From contig NZ_JBBDHC010000011.1 in assembly GCF_037203605.1 (NCBI RefSeq), forward strand, positions 55,081 through 119,080: a DNA stretch of 64,000 nt. The letters are read 5' to 3'. The notes under the pieces are model-generated. The model was not told the origin of the DNA. It saw nothing but the letters and a program-made list of their open reading frames with translations, and made no database searches. How positions within the stretch are numbered: the stretch's first letter is position 1; each line of letters starts with the position of its first letter. A program made the position numbers and the translations under genes. The DNA is from Denitratimonas tolerans. GTDB taxonomy: Bacteria > Pseudomonadota > Gammaproteobacteria > Xanthomonadales > Xanthomonadaceae. Below, one piece after another: positions 28,186 to 37,465 of this stretch.

Positions 28186-29907
28186 TCAGCGCGGCAGGTG
28201 GACCGTCCAGCCGGCGGTCCAGTCATCATGCGCGCCGGCGAAGGCGCCGCGGTAGCTCACCGGGCGGAAGAACGGGTCCGCCAGCGACTTGCCACCCTGC
28301 AGCAGCGGCGAACCGGCCGCCGGCAGGAAGCCGTTGAGCTTCGGATCGCCGCTCTGGTTGCCGGCTCCGGTGGCGTTGAACCACGCGCTCACCAGGTAGG
28401 GATCGTTGGCGCTGTCGTCAAACGCACCGCCCCCGCACTGGCCGACGAAGGAATGGGTCATCGAGAGCGCCGCACCCTGCCCGCTGGCGGTGCCGAGCGC
28501 GAAGGTGGCGGCATCATCGAGTGCCAGGCAGCGGTCGGTGAAGCCATGCACCACCAGGTTGGCGTAGTTGCCGCCGCTGCCGCGGCGGATGCGCAGCCCG
28601 TGCTTGTTGGGGAAGGTCGACGAGCCGAGCAGGGTGATGTTGGAAATCTGCGGCTGGGTGCGCGGCTGAATGTCCGGGGAATCCTTGCTGTTGTCCGACT
28701 CGATGCCGTTGGAGTCCGAACCGATGTCGGTGTTGTCACCCTGCCAGGCGAGCAGGAACTGCAGCTTGCCGTGGTAGCCGTCGTCGAAGTCGAAGCAGTC
28801 GTCGCCCATGTTCGAGCACACCAGGTGGCTGCCGTTGACGTTGCCGCCGAAGAACTCGAAGCCATCGTCCTTGCCGCCGTCGACCTGCACGTGATCGAGC
28901 ACGGTGCCCGCGCCCACGCCCAGCAGGGTCAGCGAGTTCAGCTCTTCGTTCGGGCGGATCGGAACGCCGGCCCACTCGATGCGCACGTAGCGCAGGACGC
29001 CGGAGCTGTCATCGAGCTTGCCGCCGCCGAAGGCCATGTCGGGATACGCCTCGAAGCGGCACGGCTCGGCCGCGGAGACGTAGTCGTTGCAGGTGGAGCG
29101 CCCGGCGATGTGCAGGCCGCCCCAGGAGCCGACTTCCGGCGTCGGGCCGGTGAACACGATCGGGCGGGTGGGCGTGCCATCGGCGTAGATGCGCCCGTCC
29201 TGCTTGACGCCAATGAAGTTGGCGACCGAGATGTCGGAATGACCCTGCACGGTGACGCCCGGGGCGACGGTCAGGGTGCCGCCACCTTCGACGATCACCG
29301 CGCCGCGCACGAGGTACTTCTTGCCGGCCGGCAGGTAAAGGTTGCCGGTGATGCTGTTGGGCAGGAGGCAGTCGGCACCTTCGGCCGTGGTGCCGGTCGG
29401 GCACGCGGCAAGCACCGGTGCCGCTGCGCACAGCGGGTTGGCGGCATAGCCCACGTTGACCTGCGCCGGGGCCACGTCGAGGGTGGCGTCGGGCAGACCG
29501 GAGTCTGCGTTCATGTCGAACGTCAGGCTGATGGCCTTGCAGCTGGAGACGTCGATGGAGGCGGTGCCGACGACGGTGCTGGTCGGGGCGGGGTTGGCGC
29601 TGTCGAAGCGACCGCCTTCGAAGCGAAGCACGGGCACGCCGTCGACGACGCTCTGGCCGGCGGGCACGTCGCCGAGCATGGTCAGCCACAGCGGCTTGCC
29701 GGCGGTGTCGTAGGTGAACACCACGCCGTAGATGCGGGAACTGCCGTCTTCGTTTGCGATGGCATCAACCGAAACGCCGCGTCCACCCGCGTTCGGCGCG
29801 AACCAGTTGCCGTCGAGGCCGTCGTTGACGACCACTTGCGCGGCGCAGGCGAGTGAGGCGCTGGACAGCGCCAGCGCGAGGGCAGTCTTGCGAAGCGGGA
29901 AGGACAT
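28186..29907 (-). CDS. Secreted right-handed beta-helix-like protein
   Basis: The 573-residue protein has a signal peptide (MSFPLRKTALALALSSASLACA). An N-terminal module of about 120 residues (GNWFAPNAGGRGVSV ... KPLWLTMLGD) resembles one I associate with xanthomonad secreted proteins. The rest is a beta-helix-like region with conserved blocks WGGLHIAG, RYVRIEWAGV, DGFEFFGGNVNGSHL and DDCFDFDDG. The acidic DDG-rich blocks suggest calcium or other metal binding. ATG 29907 is chosen because AGGA lies nine bases upstream; a TTG three codons earlier is less likely. A degenerate Pho box sits 48 bases upstream, so it may belong to the phosphate-starvation regulon. No enzymatic function can be assigned. 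Confidence 0.7.
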   Translation of the reverse strand: MSFPLRKTALALALSSASLACAAQVVVNDGLDGNWFAPNAGGRGVSVDAIANEDGSSRIYGVVFTYDTAGKPLWLTMLGDVPAGQSVVDGVPVLRFEGGRFDSANPAPTSTVVGTASIDVSSCKAISLTFDMNADSGLPDATLDVAPAQVNVGYAANPLCAAAPVLAACPTGTTAEGADCLLPNSITGNLYLPAGKKYLVRGAVIVEGGGTLTVAPGVTVQGHSDISVANFIGVKQDGRIYADGTPTRPIVFTGPTPEVGSWGGLHIAGRSTCNDYVSAAEPCRFEAYPDMAFGGGKLDDSSGVLRYVRIEWAGVPIRPNEELNSLTLLGVGAGTVLDHVQVDGGKDDGFEFFGGNVNGSHLVCSNMGDDCFDFDDGYHGKLQFLLAWQGDNTDIGSDSNGIESDNSKDSPDIQPRTQPQISNITLLGSSTFPNKHGLRIRRGSGGNYANLVVHGFTDRCLALDDAATFALGTASGQGAALSMTHSFVGQCGGGAFDDSANDPYLVSAWFNATGAGNQSGDPKLNGFLPAAGSPLLQGGKSLADPFFRPVSYRGAFAGAHDDWTAGWTVHLPR

Positions 29908-29954
29908 GGTTGCCAATCCTGTTGGGGAGGGAGCACGTACCTTAGGCGGCCGGC

Positions 29955-29972
29955 GTGACGGTCCTGCGACAG
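29955..29972 (-). promoter_or_regulatory. Candidate degenerate Pho box
   Basis: The minus strand reads CTGTCGCAGGACCGTCAC, two half-sites each 5/7 to CTGTCAT with the correct four-base spacer. It is 48 bases before the start codon at 29907, almost the same distance as the strong Pho box before phoB. Confidence 0.4.
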
Positions 29973-30123
29973 GGATGTGTCGGTTTTGCTACGGTCACGT
30001 TGATGCGAACGCATGGCCGGACGCGGATCGCAGCGCGCTTGCGGCATGGCAGACCCGCCGGAAGGCCGCACTTGCCGGACCGTCGCGCGCCGACGATGAT
30101 GGGTCGCCTCTCTGGTGCCGCCC

Positions 30124-31551
30124 ATGCTTGAATCGTTCTGGCTGCAGCTTGCCTCGATCCCGCACATCGGCGTGCCGCTGGCGCTGGCCTGGAGCCTCTA
30201 TCTCGTGGTCCTGGCGCTCTGGATCATCTGGGACAGGCGCGAGCCGGTCGCCACGTTGAGCTGGCTGCTGTCGCTGGCGGCGCTGCCGGTCGTGGGCCTG
30301 GTGATCTACTACCTGTTCGGACCGATGCGCATTCGCCGCCAGCGCATCCGGCGCGCGCGGGCGCGTTCCGCACTGGCCTCACCCGCGCTCGCGGACGATC
30401 TGGCTCCGATCTCCGATCTGCAGGTGGCGCGGCTGGCACGGCGCACCACCGGACTCGCGCCCAAGCGCATGCGCGAGCCGCACCTGCTGCGCGACGGCGC
30501 GGAAACCTACGAGGCCATGCTCGAAGCCATTGCGGCGGCGCGCCATCACATCCACCTCGCCAGCTACATCTTCGATCCCGATGAAACCGGACGACGCTTC
30601 CGCGACGCGCTGACGGCCAAGGCGCGCGAGGGCGTCGCGGTGCGGCTGTTGATCGACAGCGTCGGCAGCGCGGGCACGCGCAACCGCTTCTTCGCAGCGC
30701 TGCGCGCGGCCGGTGGCGAAGTCGCCTGGTTCCACCCGGTGCGGCTGCGCTTTGCGCGCCGCCCGGCGCTCAATCAGCGCAGCCACCGCAAGCTCCTGAT
30801 CGTGGACGGCAGGCTCGGTTTCACCGGCGGGGTGAATATCTCCGATACCCAGGACCCGCGCCGCCGCGCCGATGCGTTTTGCGACCTGCACCTGCGCTTT
30901 TCCGGCGCGGCGGTGCAGGGCCTGCAGGTCACCTTCGTCGAAGACTGGAGCTACGTCACCGGTGCCGCGCTGTGCGACGACGGCTTCTGGCCGGCGATGG
31001 ATTCCGCTGGTTCGCCGGCGCTGGTGATCCCGTCCGGCCCCGACAGCAGCTGGGAGGCCTACCATCGCGTCAGCGTCGAAGCGATCCACGATGCCACCGC
31101 GCGGGTCTGGCTGGTGACGCCCTACTTCGTGCCGAGCGAAGCGGCTCGCATGGCGCTGACCAATGCCGCGCTGTGCGGCGTGGACGTGCGTCTGATGCTG
31201 CCGCGGCGCGCCGACTCGCGCCTGGTGAGCGCCGCGGCGCGCTCCTACTACGACGAACTGCTGGGCGCGGGCGTGCGCATCTTCGAATACCAGCCCAACC
31301 TGCTGCACGCCAAGACCCTGCTCATCGACCGGCACCACGTCATGATCGGCAGCGCCAACTTCGACAACCGCAGCTTCCGGGTGAACTTCGAACTGTCCAC
31401 CCTGGTCAGCGACGCGCAGCTCGCGCTGGCGATGGAAGCGGCCTGGAACGACTACGCCACGCGCTGCGTGGAGGTTCGCGCAAACCAGCCCGTCTCGCGC
31501 TGGCGCCACCTCGGCGACGCCACCGCGCGGCTGTTTTCGCCGCTGCTCTAG
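30124..31551 (+). CDS. cls: Cardiolipin synthase (phospholipase D family)
   Basis: The 475-residue protein has two N-terminal membrane helices (about 12-36 and 45-65) and two HKD motifs, HRKLLIVDGRLGFTGG and HAKTLLIDRHHVMIGSANFD, as in bacterial cardiolipin synthases. It condenses two phosphatidylglycerol molecules into cardiolipin at the inner membrane. The ATG at 30124 is preferred over a GTG three codons upstream. It is transcribed away from the secreted beta-helix gene across a 216-bp gap. Confidence 0.92.
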   Translation: MLESFWLQLASIPHIGVPLALAWSLYLVVLALWIIWDRREPVATLSWLLSLAALPVVGLVIYYLFGPMRIRRQRIRRARARSALASPALADDLAPISDLQVARLARRTTGLAPKRMREPHLLRDGAETYEAMLEAIAAARHHIHLASYIFDPDETGRRFRDALTAKAREGVAVRLLIDSVGSAGTRNRFFAALRAAGGEVAWFHPVRLRFARRPALNQRSHRKLLIVDGRLGFTGGVNISDTQDPRRRADAFCDLHLRFSGAAVQGLQVTFVEDWSYVTGAALCDDGFWPAMDSAGSPALVIPSGPDSSWEAYHRVSVEAIHDATARVWLVTPYFVPSEAARMALTNAALCGVDVRLMLPRRADSRLVSAAARSYYDELLGAGVRIFEYQPNLLHAKTLLIDRHHVMIGSANFDNRSFRVNFELSTLVSDAQLALAMEAAWNDYATRCVEVRANQPVSRWRHLGDATARLFSPLL

Positions 31552-31680
31552 CAAAAGCGACCGCCGGCACGGCAAGCCCGACAGCCGTCCGCGCGGTGCT
31601 GGCCTGCCCGTCGCGATGGCCCGTAAACTAGCGGGGAGGGCAGTGTCACCGCTGCCTGTCCGCCGCTCCCGGAGATGTCC

Positions 31681-32049
31681 ATGCGCTGGCTTTGGTTTGT
31701 GGGTTCCCTGCTGTGCTTTGCGGTGGTCTTCAAGACCACCTCGATTGCCTTGGCGGCGCTGTGCCTGATCGGTGCGCTGGTCTTCATGGTCGTGGGCACG
31801 CTGGCGGTGGCCGCGCAGCGCATCGACAACAGCCGCGGCGACGCCGGGCGGCTGATCGGTCCGGAGGAAATCCGCCAGATGCGCGAGGCCGAGGCGCGCC
31901 GCAAGGCGGCGCAGCCGAGTGCGGACCAGGCGGCCATCGTGGGCGTGGCCACGGTCGGCGCGATGATCGCAGGCGAGGCGGCGGCACGCGACGATGCGGC
32001 AGCGGGCGCTGCGCCGGACGTACCGACCAACGGCATCGATCCGGAATGA
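31681..32049 (+). CDS. Small membrane protein of unknown function
   Basis: This protein of about 122 residues has two hydrophobic helices (LWFVGSLLCFAVVF and ALAALCLIGALVFMVVGTL), a charged coiled segment around EEIRQMREAEARRK, and an alanine/aspartate-rich tail. GGAG at 31671-31674 fits the ATG at 31681 (six-base spacing) better than the in-frame ATG two codons earlier. I do not recognise the family. It stands alone between cls and the convergent OleD-like gene. Confidence 0.6.
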   Translation: MRWLWFVGSLLCFAVVFKTTSIALAALCLIGALVFMVVGTLAVAAQRIDNSRGDAGRLIGPEEIRQMREAEARRKAAQPSADQAAIVGVATVGAMIAGEAAARDDAAAGAAPDVPTNGIDPE

Positions 32050-32097
32050 CCCCTCGCCCGTGAGGGCGACGCCGGCGCGTGCAGTACGCCTTCCCGC

Positions 32098-33120
32098 TCA
32101 GGTGCCTGGCGCGCCGCCACCCTGCTTGCGCCACCAGTTCGTGAGCTGGCGCAGGCCTTCGAGCGTGCTGACCTTGGGCTGGTAACCGAAATCGCGGCGC
32201 GCGGCACCGATGTCGTAATAGTGCGCGGTCGAAAGCTGCTCGGCGAGAAAGCGCGTCATCGGCGGCTCGCCCTTGAGCGGCAGGATCGAATACCCGAGCT
32301 CCAGCAGCGCGCCGGCGTAGTAGGCCACGCGGAACGGCATCAGCCGGGTCACCGTGGGCGCGCCCACCGCGCGCAGCAGGCCGTTGAGGATGTCGCCGAT
32401 CGGCTTGGGTTCGCCGTTGGAGATGAAGTAGGCCTTGCCGGCGCAGGGCGCGCCGGGCTTGTCGTGCAATGCGTCGAAGGCGTTCAGATGTGCCTGCGCG
32501 GCGTTGTCGATGTAGGTGGTGTCCACCAGGTTCAGGCCATCGCCGACGAACTTGAGCCTGCCGGCGCGGGCGCGCTCGGCCAGGCGCGGCAGGAGGTGGT
32601 TGTCGCCCGGCCCCCAGATCAGGCGCGGGCGCAGCGCCACGGTGCTGAGCGCATTGCCGTTGGCCGCCAGCACGTGCTCCTCGGCCACGCGCTTGGTCGC
32701 GGGATACCAGGCCTTGTAACGCTCGGCCAGCGGCGCGCCTTCTTCATTGGCCCCGGTCACCGGGCGCGTGCCGCGGTGCGCGACGCTGGGCGTGGAGGTA
32801 TGCACCAGGGTGCGGACGCGGTTCATGCGGCAGGCCGCGATCACGTTCCAGGTGCCGCGCACGTTGGCATCGAAGTAGTCGTGGAAGCTGCCCCAGGCAC
32901 CGGCCTTGGCCGCAACGTGGAAGGCGGCGTCGACGTCGGCAAAGGCGGCGGTCACGTCGCTGAAGCTGGCGATGTCGCCGCGCAGCTGACGCACGCCCAT
33001 GGCCCTGAGTTCGGGATATTCGCCGCGCGAATAGGAAAGCACCTCGCAGCCACGCTCGACCAGCCGGGCGCAGATCGCCCGACCGAGAAACCCGCCGCCC
33101 CCGGTCACCATCACCCGCAT
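32098..33120 (-). CDS. oleD: OleD-like NAD(P)-dependent 2-alkyl-3-oxoalkanoate reductase
   Basis: The 340-residue extended SDR starts MRVMVTGGGGFLGRAICARL and has the YPATK active-site motif. It contains segments I recognise from xanthomonad OleD: AFHVAAKAGAWGSFHDYF, LRPRLIWGPGDNHLLPRLA and KAYFISNGEPKPIGDIL. OleD reduces the 2-alkyl-3-ketoacid made by OleA on the way to long-chain olefins. No oleA, oleB or oleC gene lies in this window, so assignment to olefin synthesis rests on sequence alone. A related 3-beta-hydroxysteroid dehydrogenase-like role cannot be excluded. Confidence 0.75.
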   Translation of the reverse strand: MRVMVTGGGGFLGRAICARLVERGCEVLSYSRGEYPELRAMGVRQLRGDIASFSDVTAAFADVDAAFHVAAKAGAWGSFHDYFDANVRGTWNVIAACRMNRVRTLVHTSTPSVAHRGTRPVTGANEEGAPLAERYKAWYPATKRVAEEHVLAANGNALSTVALRPRLIWGPGDNHLLPRLAERARAGRLKFVGDGLNLVDTTYIDNAAQAHLNAFDALHDKPGAPCAGKAYFISNGEPKPIGDILNGLLRAVGAPTVTRLMPFRVAYYAGALLELGYSILPLKGEPPMTRFLAEQLSTAHYYDIGAARRDFGYQPKVSTLEGLRQLTNWWRKQGGGAPGT

Positions 33121-33282
33121 CGTGCCGCACCCCTTCGACTTTCCCCACGCACTGTAGGTTTCGATCAGGCGTGGCGCAAGCCGGGATCGGCCCTTGCATG
33201 CGTGCCGGGGCTGCCAAGGCCACGGCGGAGCGCCCCCGGGAAGGTGCGCGGCCCGCCGTGGCGCTCCGGCTTCACTGCACGA

Positions 33283-35784
33283 TCAATCCTCGAAGCCGTC
33301 GGCAAAGATCGCATCGCCGCCTGGCACACCCTGCTCTTCGGTCAGTGTCTTGCAGGCCGAAAACTCCGAGGTGTCGCCAGCGGGGCTGGTCACGGTCACG
33401 GTGATGGAATCGCCCACCGCGGCATCGACCTCGGGCAGCCACGCCGTGAACGGCTGGGTGCAGTTGCCGTCCGCGCAAACAATGCAGATGCCACCGCCCG
33501 GCGGGCAATAGGGCGCATTGTCGATGGTCAGGAACGTCGCGGCCAGCAGCCGCTGGCCTTCACCGTGCCCGTTGGCCTCGCAGCCGTCGCTGCCGAAGAC
33601 CTCGATACGGTACGGTCCGCCGAGGGTCGACCGCAGCGTGCCCTGGACGCGGATCGGCCGGCCGAGCGGTATGATCCCGCTGTGGCGCAGCTCGGCGCTC
33701 GTCAGCACCGGGAAGTTCTGCCCGCGATTGGCGGCGCAGCCCAGGGTCGGATCGCAGATCACCGGGTCGGCGTCGTTGGCGGTCACGCCATTGGCACCCA
33801 AGTCGATGCCCAGCGCCGAGTTGCGGGCGATGTGATTGCCGGAGACGGTGTTGTGGCCGCGCGCCGTGGGCATGATGCGCACGCCGTCGTCGCCGTTGCG
33901 ACCGATGACGTTGTCCGGCCCGATGCGGTTGTTGTTCGCGTCCGATTGCACCATGACGCCCATGCGGCCGTTGCTGGATGAGGCAAACCCGAATGCAAGG
34001 ACCCCGCCACCGATGCGGTTGTCCTCGATCCGGTTGCTTCTGGCGTTCTCGCCGGAGAGCAGGATGCCGTCCTGCAGATTGCCGCCGATGCGGTTGCCGC
34101 GGATCAGGTTGAAGCCGCCGTTGATGCGGATGCCGGTGCCGTTGGCGAGCGCGCTCATGCCATCCTTGTCGATGCCGATCAGGTTGTTGATCACGCTGTT
34201 GTCGTTGCCACCGAGCCCCAGGAAGGTGGTGATCAGCACGCCCACATCGGTGGAGCCGCCGATCATGTTGCGATAGGCCGCAGGATTGCCGCCGATCACG
34301 CTGAGACCGCCTCCGATCAGCGCGATGGCCTGGTTGTTGGCGGACAGGAGCGGACCGAACTGGCTGCCGATCCGGCCGCCGAACTGGTTGCCGTAAACGG
34401 CGTGGCCTTTGCCGAAGGCCAGCGAGATGGCCAGGTCAAAACCGCCGAAGGCCAGCCCGCGCACCGTGATCGGGTCGCTGCCGAGACTGCCCATGGTTTC
34501 GATGCCGATGCCACCGTTGCCGCTCAGGATCACGCAGGGCAGCGCGTTGAAACCGGATTCGCTGGTGTTCTTGACCGAGCCGGGCTGCGACCAGCCGTCG
34601 AAGTTCACGCTTTCCTGCGCCTGCAGCGAGCCGGACAGGGCGATCGTCTGCGGACAGCCGCCGGGGATGTTGAAGCGGATGCGGTTGAAGCCCGGATCGG
34701 CATTGGCGTTGGCCAGCGCCTGGGCCAGCGAGCCTGCGCCGGAGGCGTTGGTATTGGTGACGGTGAACACGCCGGTGCCGTCGACCGGCGATTCCAGCGC
34801 GCCGATGTCCACGGCGGCACCGATCACGCGGGCACCGCCGGCATGATCGGTCTCCGGCAGCCCGTCGGGCACGACGCTGGTGCCGGCGTTGATCACCGGC
34901 GAGCCGACCGCCGGCACGTAGTTGGCATCGAGCTGCGGGTTGGCGGTGGTGTTCTGGCCCGAACCCGGAATCAGCAGCGCGCCGCCGATGAAGCTGATGC
35001 CGTCATAGCGGCTGCTGGCGGCAAAGATGTGCGCCCGGCTTTCGATGTCGTTGCCGGAGACGCTGAAAATGCTGTTGTAGAGGATCGCTGTGCCCTGCCT
35101 CCCGGCATCCAGGCTGTTCAGCCACGTCAAGCCATTGAACACCGTCGAGTTCACCATGGTCAGGGTCGAGGCCGCGTCGTAGGTGTCATCGTCATCAGCC
35201 AGATAGGTGCTGAAGGCGGTGTTGTAGGGAACGATGGTGTTGTCGGGATGACGTATCCCGTTGGTGAACAGCGAGTTCTCGACCCGTACGTTGTGGCACC
35301 ACGCGACGGCATCGAACTGGGCCTGGTCGATGCGTACACGATACAGGGCGAACGTGCGCCGTTGCGCGGGGCAGGGGCTCAGGATCGGGCTTTGCATCAC
35401 CAGCGAGCTGCCCTGGAAGCTCATTCCGGCCACACTCGCATGGCCGGTGCTGGTGATGATATCCAGGGAGGAGTGGTTGCTGCTGACCAGTGTGGTTGCA
35501 CCCGGCGTCAGCGAATAGCTGCTGCAGTCGGCGTTGTAGCCACCGCGGATGGTCAGGCGCCCGGCCGGCAACGCGTATTCGAGGCTTGGCTCGTAGCGCA
35601 GCTCGTTGCTCAGGTTGTAGGTGCCGGCGCGCACCTTGATCAAGCTGTCCTCGCCGTCCAGCTCGGCGTCATCGAGCGCAATCTGGAAAGTTCCCGGGGT
35701 GCCGACGCAGTATTCGGCGGCGTGGGCAGGCAGGGTGCCGGCCAGCAGCAGGAAGAGGAAGGAGCGCATCAGTCGCAGGGTCAT
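33283..35784 (-). CDS. Secreted parallel beta-helix repeat protein with C-terminal DGFE motif
   Basis: The 833-residue protein has a signal peptide (MRSFLFLLLAGTLPAHAA). Its long right-handed beta-helix is marked by stacked N-x-I-x-x-N motifs such as NSVINNLIG, NLIRGNRIG, NRIEDNRIGG and HNTVSGNHIA. It ends with IFADGFED, a C-terminal motif I associate with secreted xanthomonad proteins. Similar proteins are adhesins or polysaccharide-binding or -degrading proteins, but no catalytic residues can be picked out. It is a single-gene unit. Confidence 0.75.
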   Translation of the reverse strand: MTLRLMRSFLFLLLAGTLPAHAAEYCVGTPGTFQIALDDAELDGEDSLIKVRAGTYNLSNELRYEPSLEYALPAGRLTIRGGYNADCSSYSLTPGATTLVSSNHSSLDIITSTGHASVAGMSFQGSSLVMQSPILSPCPAQRRTFALYRVRIDQAQFDAVAWCHNVRVENSLFTNGIRHPDNTIVPYNTAFSTYLADDDDTYDAASTLTMVNSTVFNGLTWLNSLDAGRQGTAILYNSIFSVSGNDIESRAHIFAASSRYDGISFIGGALLIPGSGQNTTANPQLDANYVPAVGSPVINAGTSVVPDGLPETDHAGGARVIGAAVDIGALESPVDGTGVFTVTNTNASGAGSLAQALANANADPGFNRIRFNIPGGCPQTIALSGSLQAQESVNFDGWSQPGSVKNTSESGFNALPCVILSGNGGIGIETMGSLGSDPITVRGLAFGGFDLAISLAFGKGHAVYGNQFGGRIGSQFGPLLSANNQAIALIGGGLSVIGGNPAAYRNMIGGSTDVGVLITTFLGLGGNDNSVINNLIGIDKDGMSALANGTGIRINGGFNLIRGNRIGGNLQDGILLSGENARSNRIEDNRIGGGVLAFGFASSSNGRMGVMVQSDANNNRIGPDNVIGRNGDDGVRIMPTARGHNTVSGNHIARNSALGIDLGANGVTANDADPVICDPTLGCAANRGQNFPVLTSAELRHSGIIPLGRPIRVQGTLRSTLGGPYRIEVFGSDGCEANGHGEGQRLLAATFLTIDNAPYCPPGGGICIVCADGNCTQPFTAWLPEVDAAVGDSITVTVTSPAGDTSEFSACKTLTEEQGVPGGDAIFADGFED

Positions 35785-35916
35785 GGCGGCGGTTCCGTGG
35801 GTGGTCGACTTCCTCCACGCGAATCGGCGCGATCAGGGGCCATGCGCGCCGGGACGGCACGCAACCCGGCCGCCTCGCCGTGGCAGAATGCCGGCCCGCC
35901 CCAAGGACATCCGCCC

Positions 35917-36504
35917 GTGCGCGTCTGCATCTACGCCTCCTCCAGCGACTACGCCCCCGCCGCCTACACCGACGACGCCACCCGCCTGGGCGTGCTGCTG
36001 GCGCAGGCTGGCTGCGAGATCGTCTATGGCGGCGGCTCGCGTGGATCGATGGGCGCGATCGCCGACGGCGCGCTGTCGGCTGGCGGCAAGGTCATCGGCA
36101 TCCTGCCGCGCTTCATGGCCGACCTGGAGTGGGGCCATCCCGGCCTGACCCGTCTGGAGCTGGTGGGCGACATGCGCGAGCGCAAGCACCTGCTGCTCAC
36201 CGGCTCGGATGCGGTGGTGGCGCTGCCGGGCGGAAGCGGCACGCTGGAAGAGCTGTTCGAGGCCATCACGCTCAAGCGCCTGGGCCTCTACGCCAATCCG
36301 ATCCTGCTGCTGGACACGCTCGGCTACTGGCAGCCGCTGCTGAAGTTCATGGATGAACAGGTCATCGCACAGCGCTTCCTCAATCCCGAGCACCGCGAAC
36401 TGTGGTCGCGGGTGGCGCGGCCCGAGGACGTGCTGCCCGGCATCGCCGCAGCGCCACGCTGGGGCGAGGAGGCGCGTTCGCGAGCAGCGGTGCGCCCGGC
36501 GTGA
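35917..36504 (+). CDS. LOG family (lysine decarboxylase-like) phosphoribohydrolase
   Basis: The protein has 195 residues from a GTG start with AAGGAC eight bases upstream. It carries the family motif PGGSGTLEELFE (PGGxGTxxE) and the nucleotide-binding GGGSRGSMGAIADGAL. LOG enzymes split cytokinin-type or other nucleoside 5'-monophosphates into base and ribose phosphate. Bacterial members are often misannotated as lysine decarboxylases. It converges on the TfoX-domain gene with 12 bases between the stops. Confidence 0.88.
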   Translation: MRVCIYASSSDYAPAAYTDDATRLGVLLAQAGCEIVYGGGSRGSMGAIADGALSAGGKVIGILPRFMADLEWGHPGLTRLELVGDMRERKHLLLTGSDAVVALPGGSGTLEELFEAITLKRLGLYANPILLLDTLGYWQPLLKFMDEQVIAQRFLNPEHRELWSRVARPEDVLPGIAAAPRWGEEARSRAAVRPA

Positions 36505-36516
36505 TGCGCCTGCGCC

Positions 36517-36906
36517 TCAGTGATCCTCGGCGGACGAGGATCCCGGCTCGTCGAAGCCGAAGCTGAACTCCATCGGCGCGGCCTCGCCAGCCTCGGCGGA
36601 GACGTCGCGCACCGCCGACACCGCCAGCGCCGCCGCGCGTCCGCGCGAAGGCGGGATCAGCGCCACCTGCGCCTCGGCCTGGGCCGACAGCTCGGCGCGG
36701 CGCGCTTCCGGCACCTTCTGCCAGTGGCAGCCCAGCAGCGTGCCTTCCAGCGCGTAGAGCATGTTGAGGCTGGGGCGGAAGCCGGCGCGCTTGCATTTGA
36801 CATAAGCCGCCACGGCACCGACGGCGGCCAGATCCTCCTGGCTGCGGATGCCCACCTGGCGCAGCCAGGCGACGGACTTGGGGCCAATTTTCAGGGGTGT
36901 GCTCAT
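36517..36906 (-). CDS. TfoX C-terminal domain protein
   Basis: The 129-residue protein contains the helix-hairpin-helix-like TfoX/Sxy C-terminal domain (PKSVAWLRQVGIRSQEDLAAVGAVAAYVK shown in part; LNMLYALEGTLLGCHWQ) without the N-terminal TfoX domain. It ends in an acidic tail. Stand-alone members are common and are not proven competence regulators. Its ATG overlaps the stop of the upstream fRMsr gene by four bases. Confidence 0.8.
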   Translation of the reverse strand: MSTPLKIGPKSVAWLRQVGIRSQEDLAAVGAVAAYVKCKRAGFRPSLNMLYALEGTLLGCHWQKVPEARRAELSAQAEAQVALIPPSRGRAAALAVSAVRDVSAEAGEAAPMEFSFGFDEPGSSSAEDH

Positions 36907-37385
36907 CGGATCGACTCCAGGTAGAGGGCGGCGATTGCCGCCAGGCCCGCCGCGTCCTCGTCGTCGAAGCGGGCCGGCTCGGGGCTGTCGAGGTCGAACA
37001 CGCCGACCAGCCGCTGCCCATCGTGCAGCGGGATCACGAGCTCCGAACGGGAGGCGGTATCGCAGGCGATGTGGCCGGGGAAGGCGTTGACGTCATCCAC
37101 GCGCTGGATTTCACCGGTGGCCGCCGCCGTGCCGCAGACGCCGCGCCCGAGCGCAATGCGCACGCAGGCCGGCCGCCCCTGGAACGGGCCGACCACCAGC
37201 TCCCTGCCATCGTGGAAATAGAAGCCGACCCAGTTGAGCGCCGGCAGCGCGTGGTAGACCAGCGCCGACAGGTTGGCCGCATTGGCAATGCGGTCGCGCT
37301 CACCGTGCAGCAGCGCGCGCGCCTGCGCCAGGAGCTGGGCGTACTGTTCGGGCTTGCTGCCCGCAAGCGCCTGCGCGTGGAACAT
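36903..37385 (-). CDS. msrC: Free methionine-R-sulfoxide reductase (GAF domain)
   Basis: The protein has 160 residues, the usual size of fRMsr/YebR. Its single GAF domain keeps the three redox cysteines in ACVRIALGRGVCGTAA and IACDTASRSEL. It reduces free methionine-(R)-sulfoxide using thioredoxin. GAGG sits nine bases before the ATG at 37385, which is preferred to an ATG three codons upstream. It is translationally coupled to the TfoX-domain gene. Confidence 0.88.
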   Translation of the reverse strand: MFHAQALAGSKPEQYAQLLAQARALLHGERDRIANAANLSALVYHALPALNWVGFYFHDGRELVVGPFQGRPACVRIALGRGVCGTAAATGEIQRVDDVNAFPGHIACDTASRSELVIPLHDGQRLVGVFDLDSPEPARFDDEDAAGLAAIAALYLESIR

Positions 37386-37465
37386 CGGCGGCATCCTCGT
37401 GGAGCGAATCGGTCTGCCAGTGTAGCGGTGCCGCGCCGCGACTGCGCCCGCCCCCGAATCCGCGC

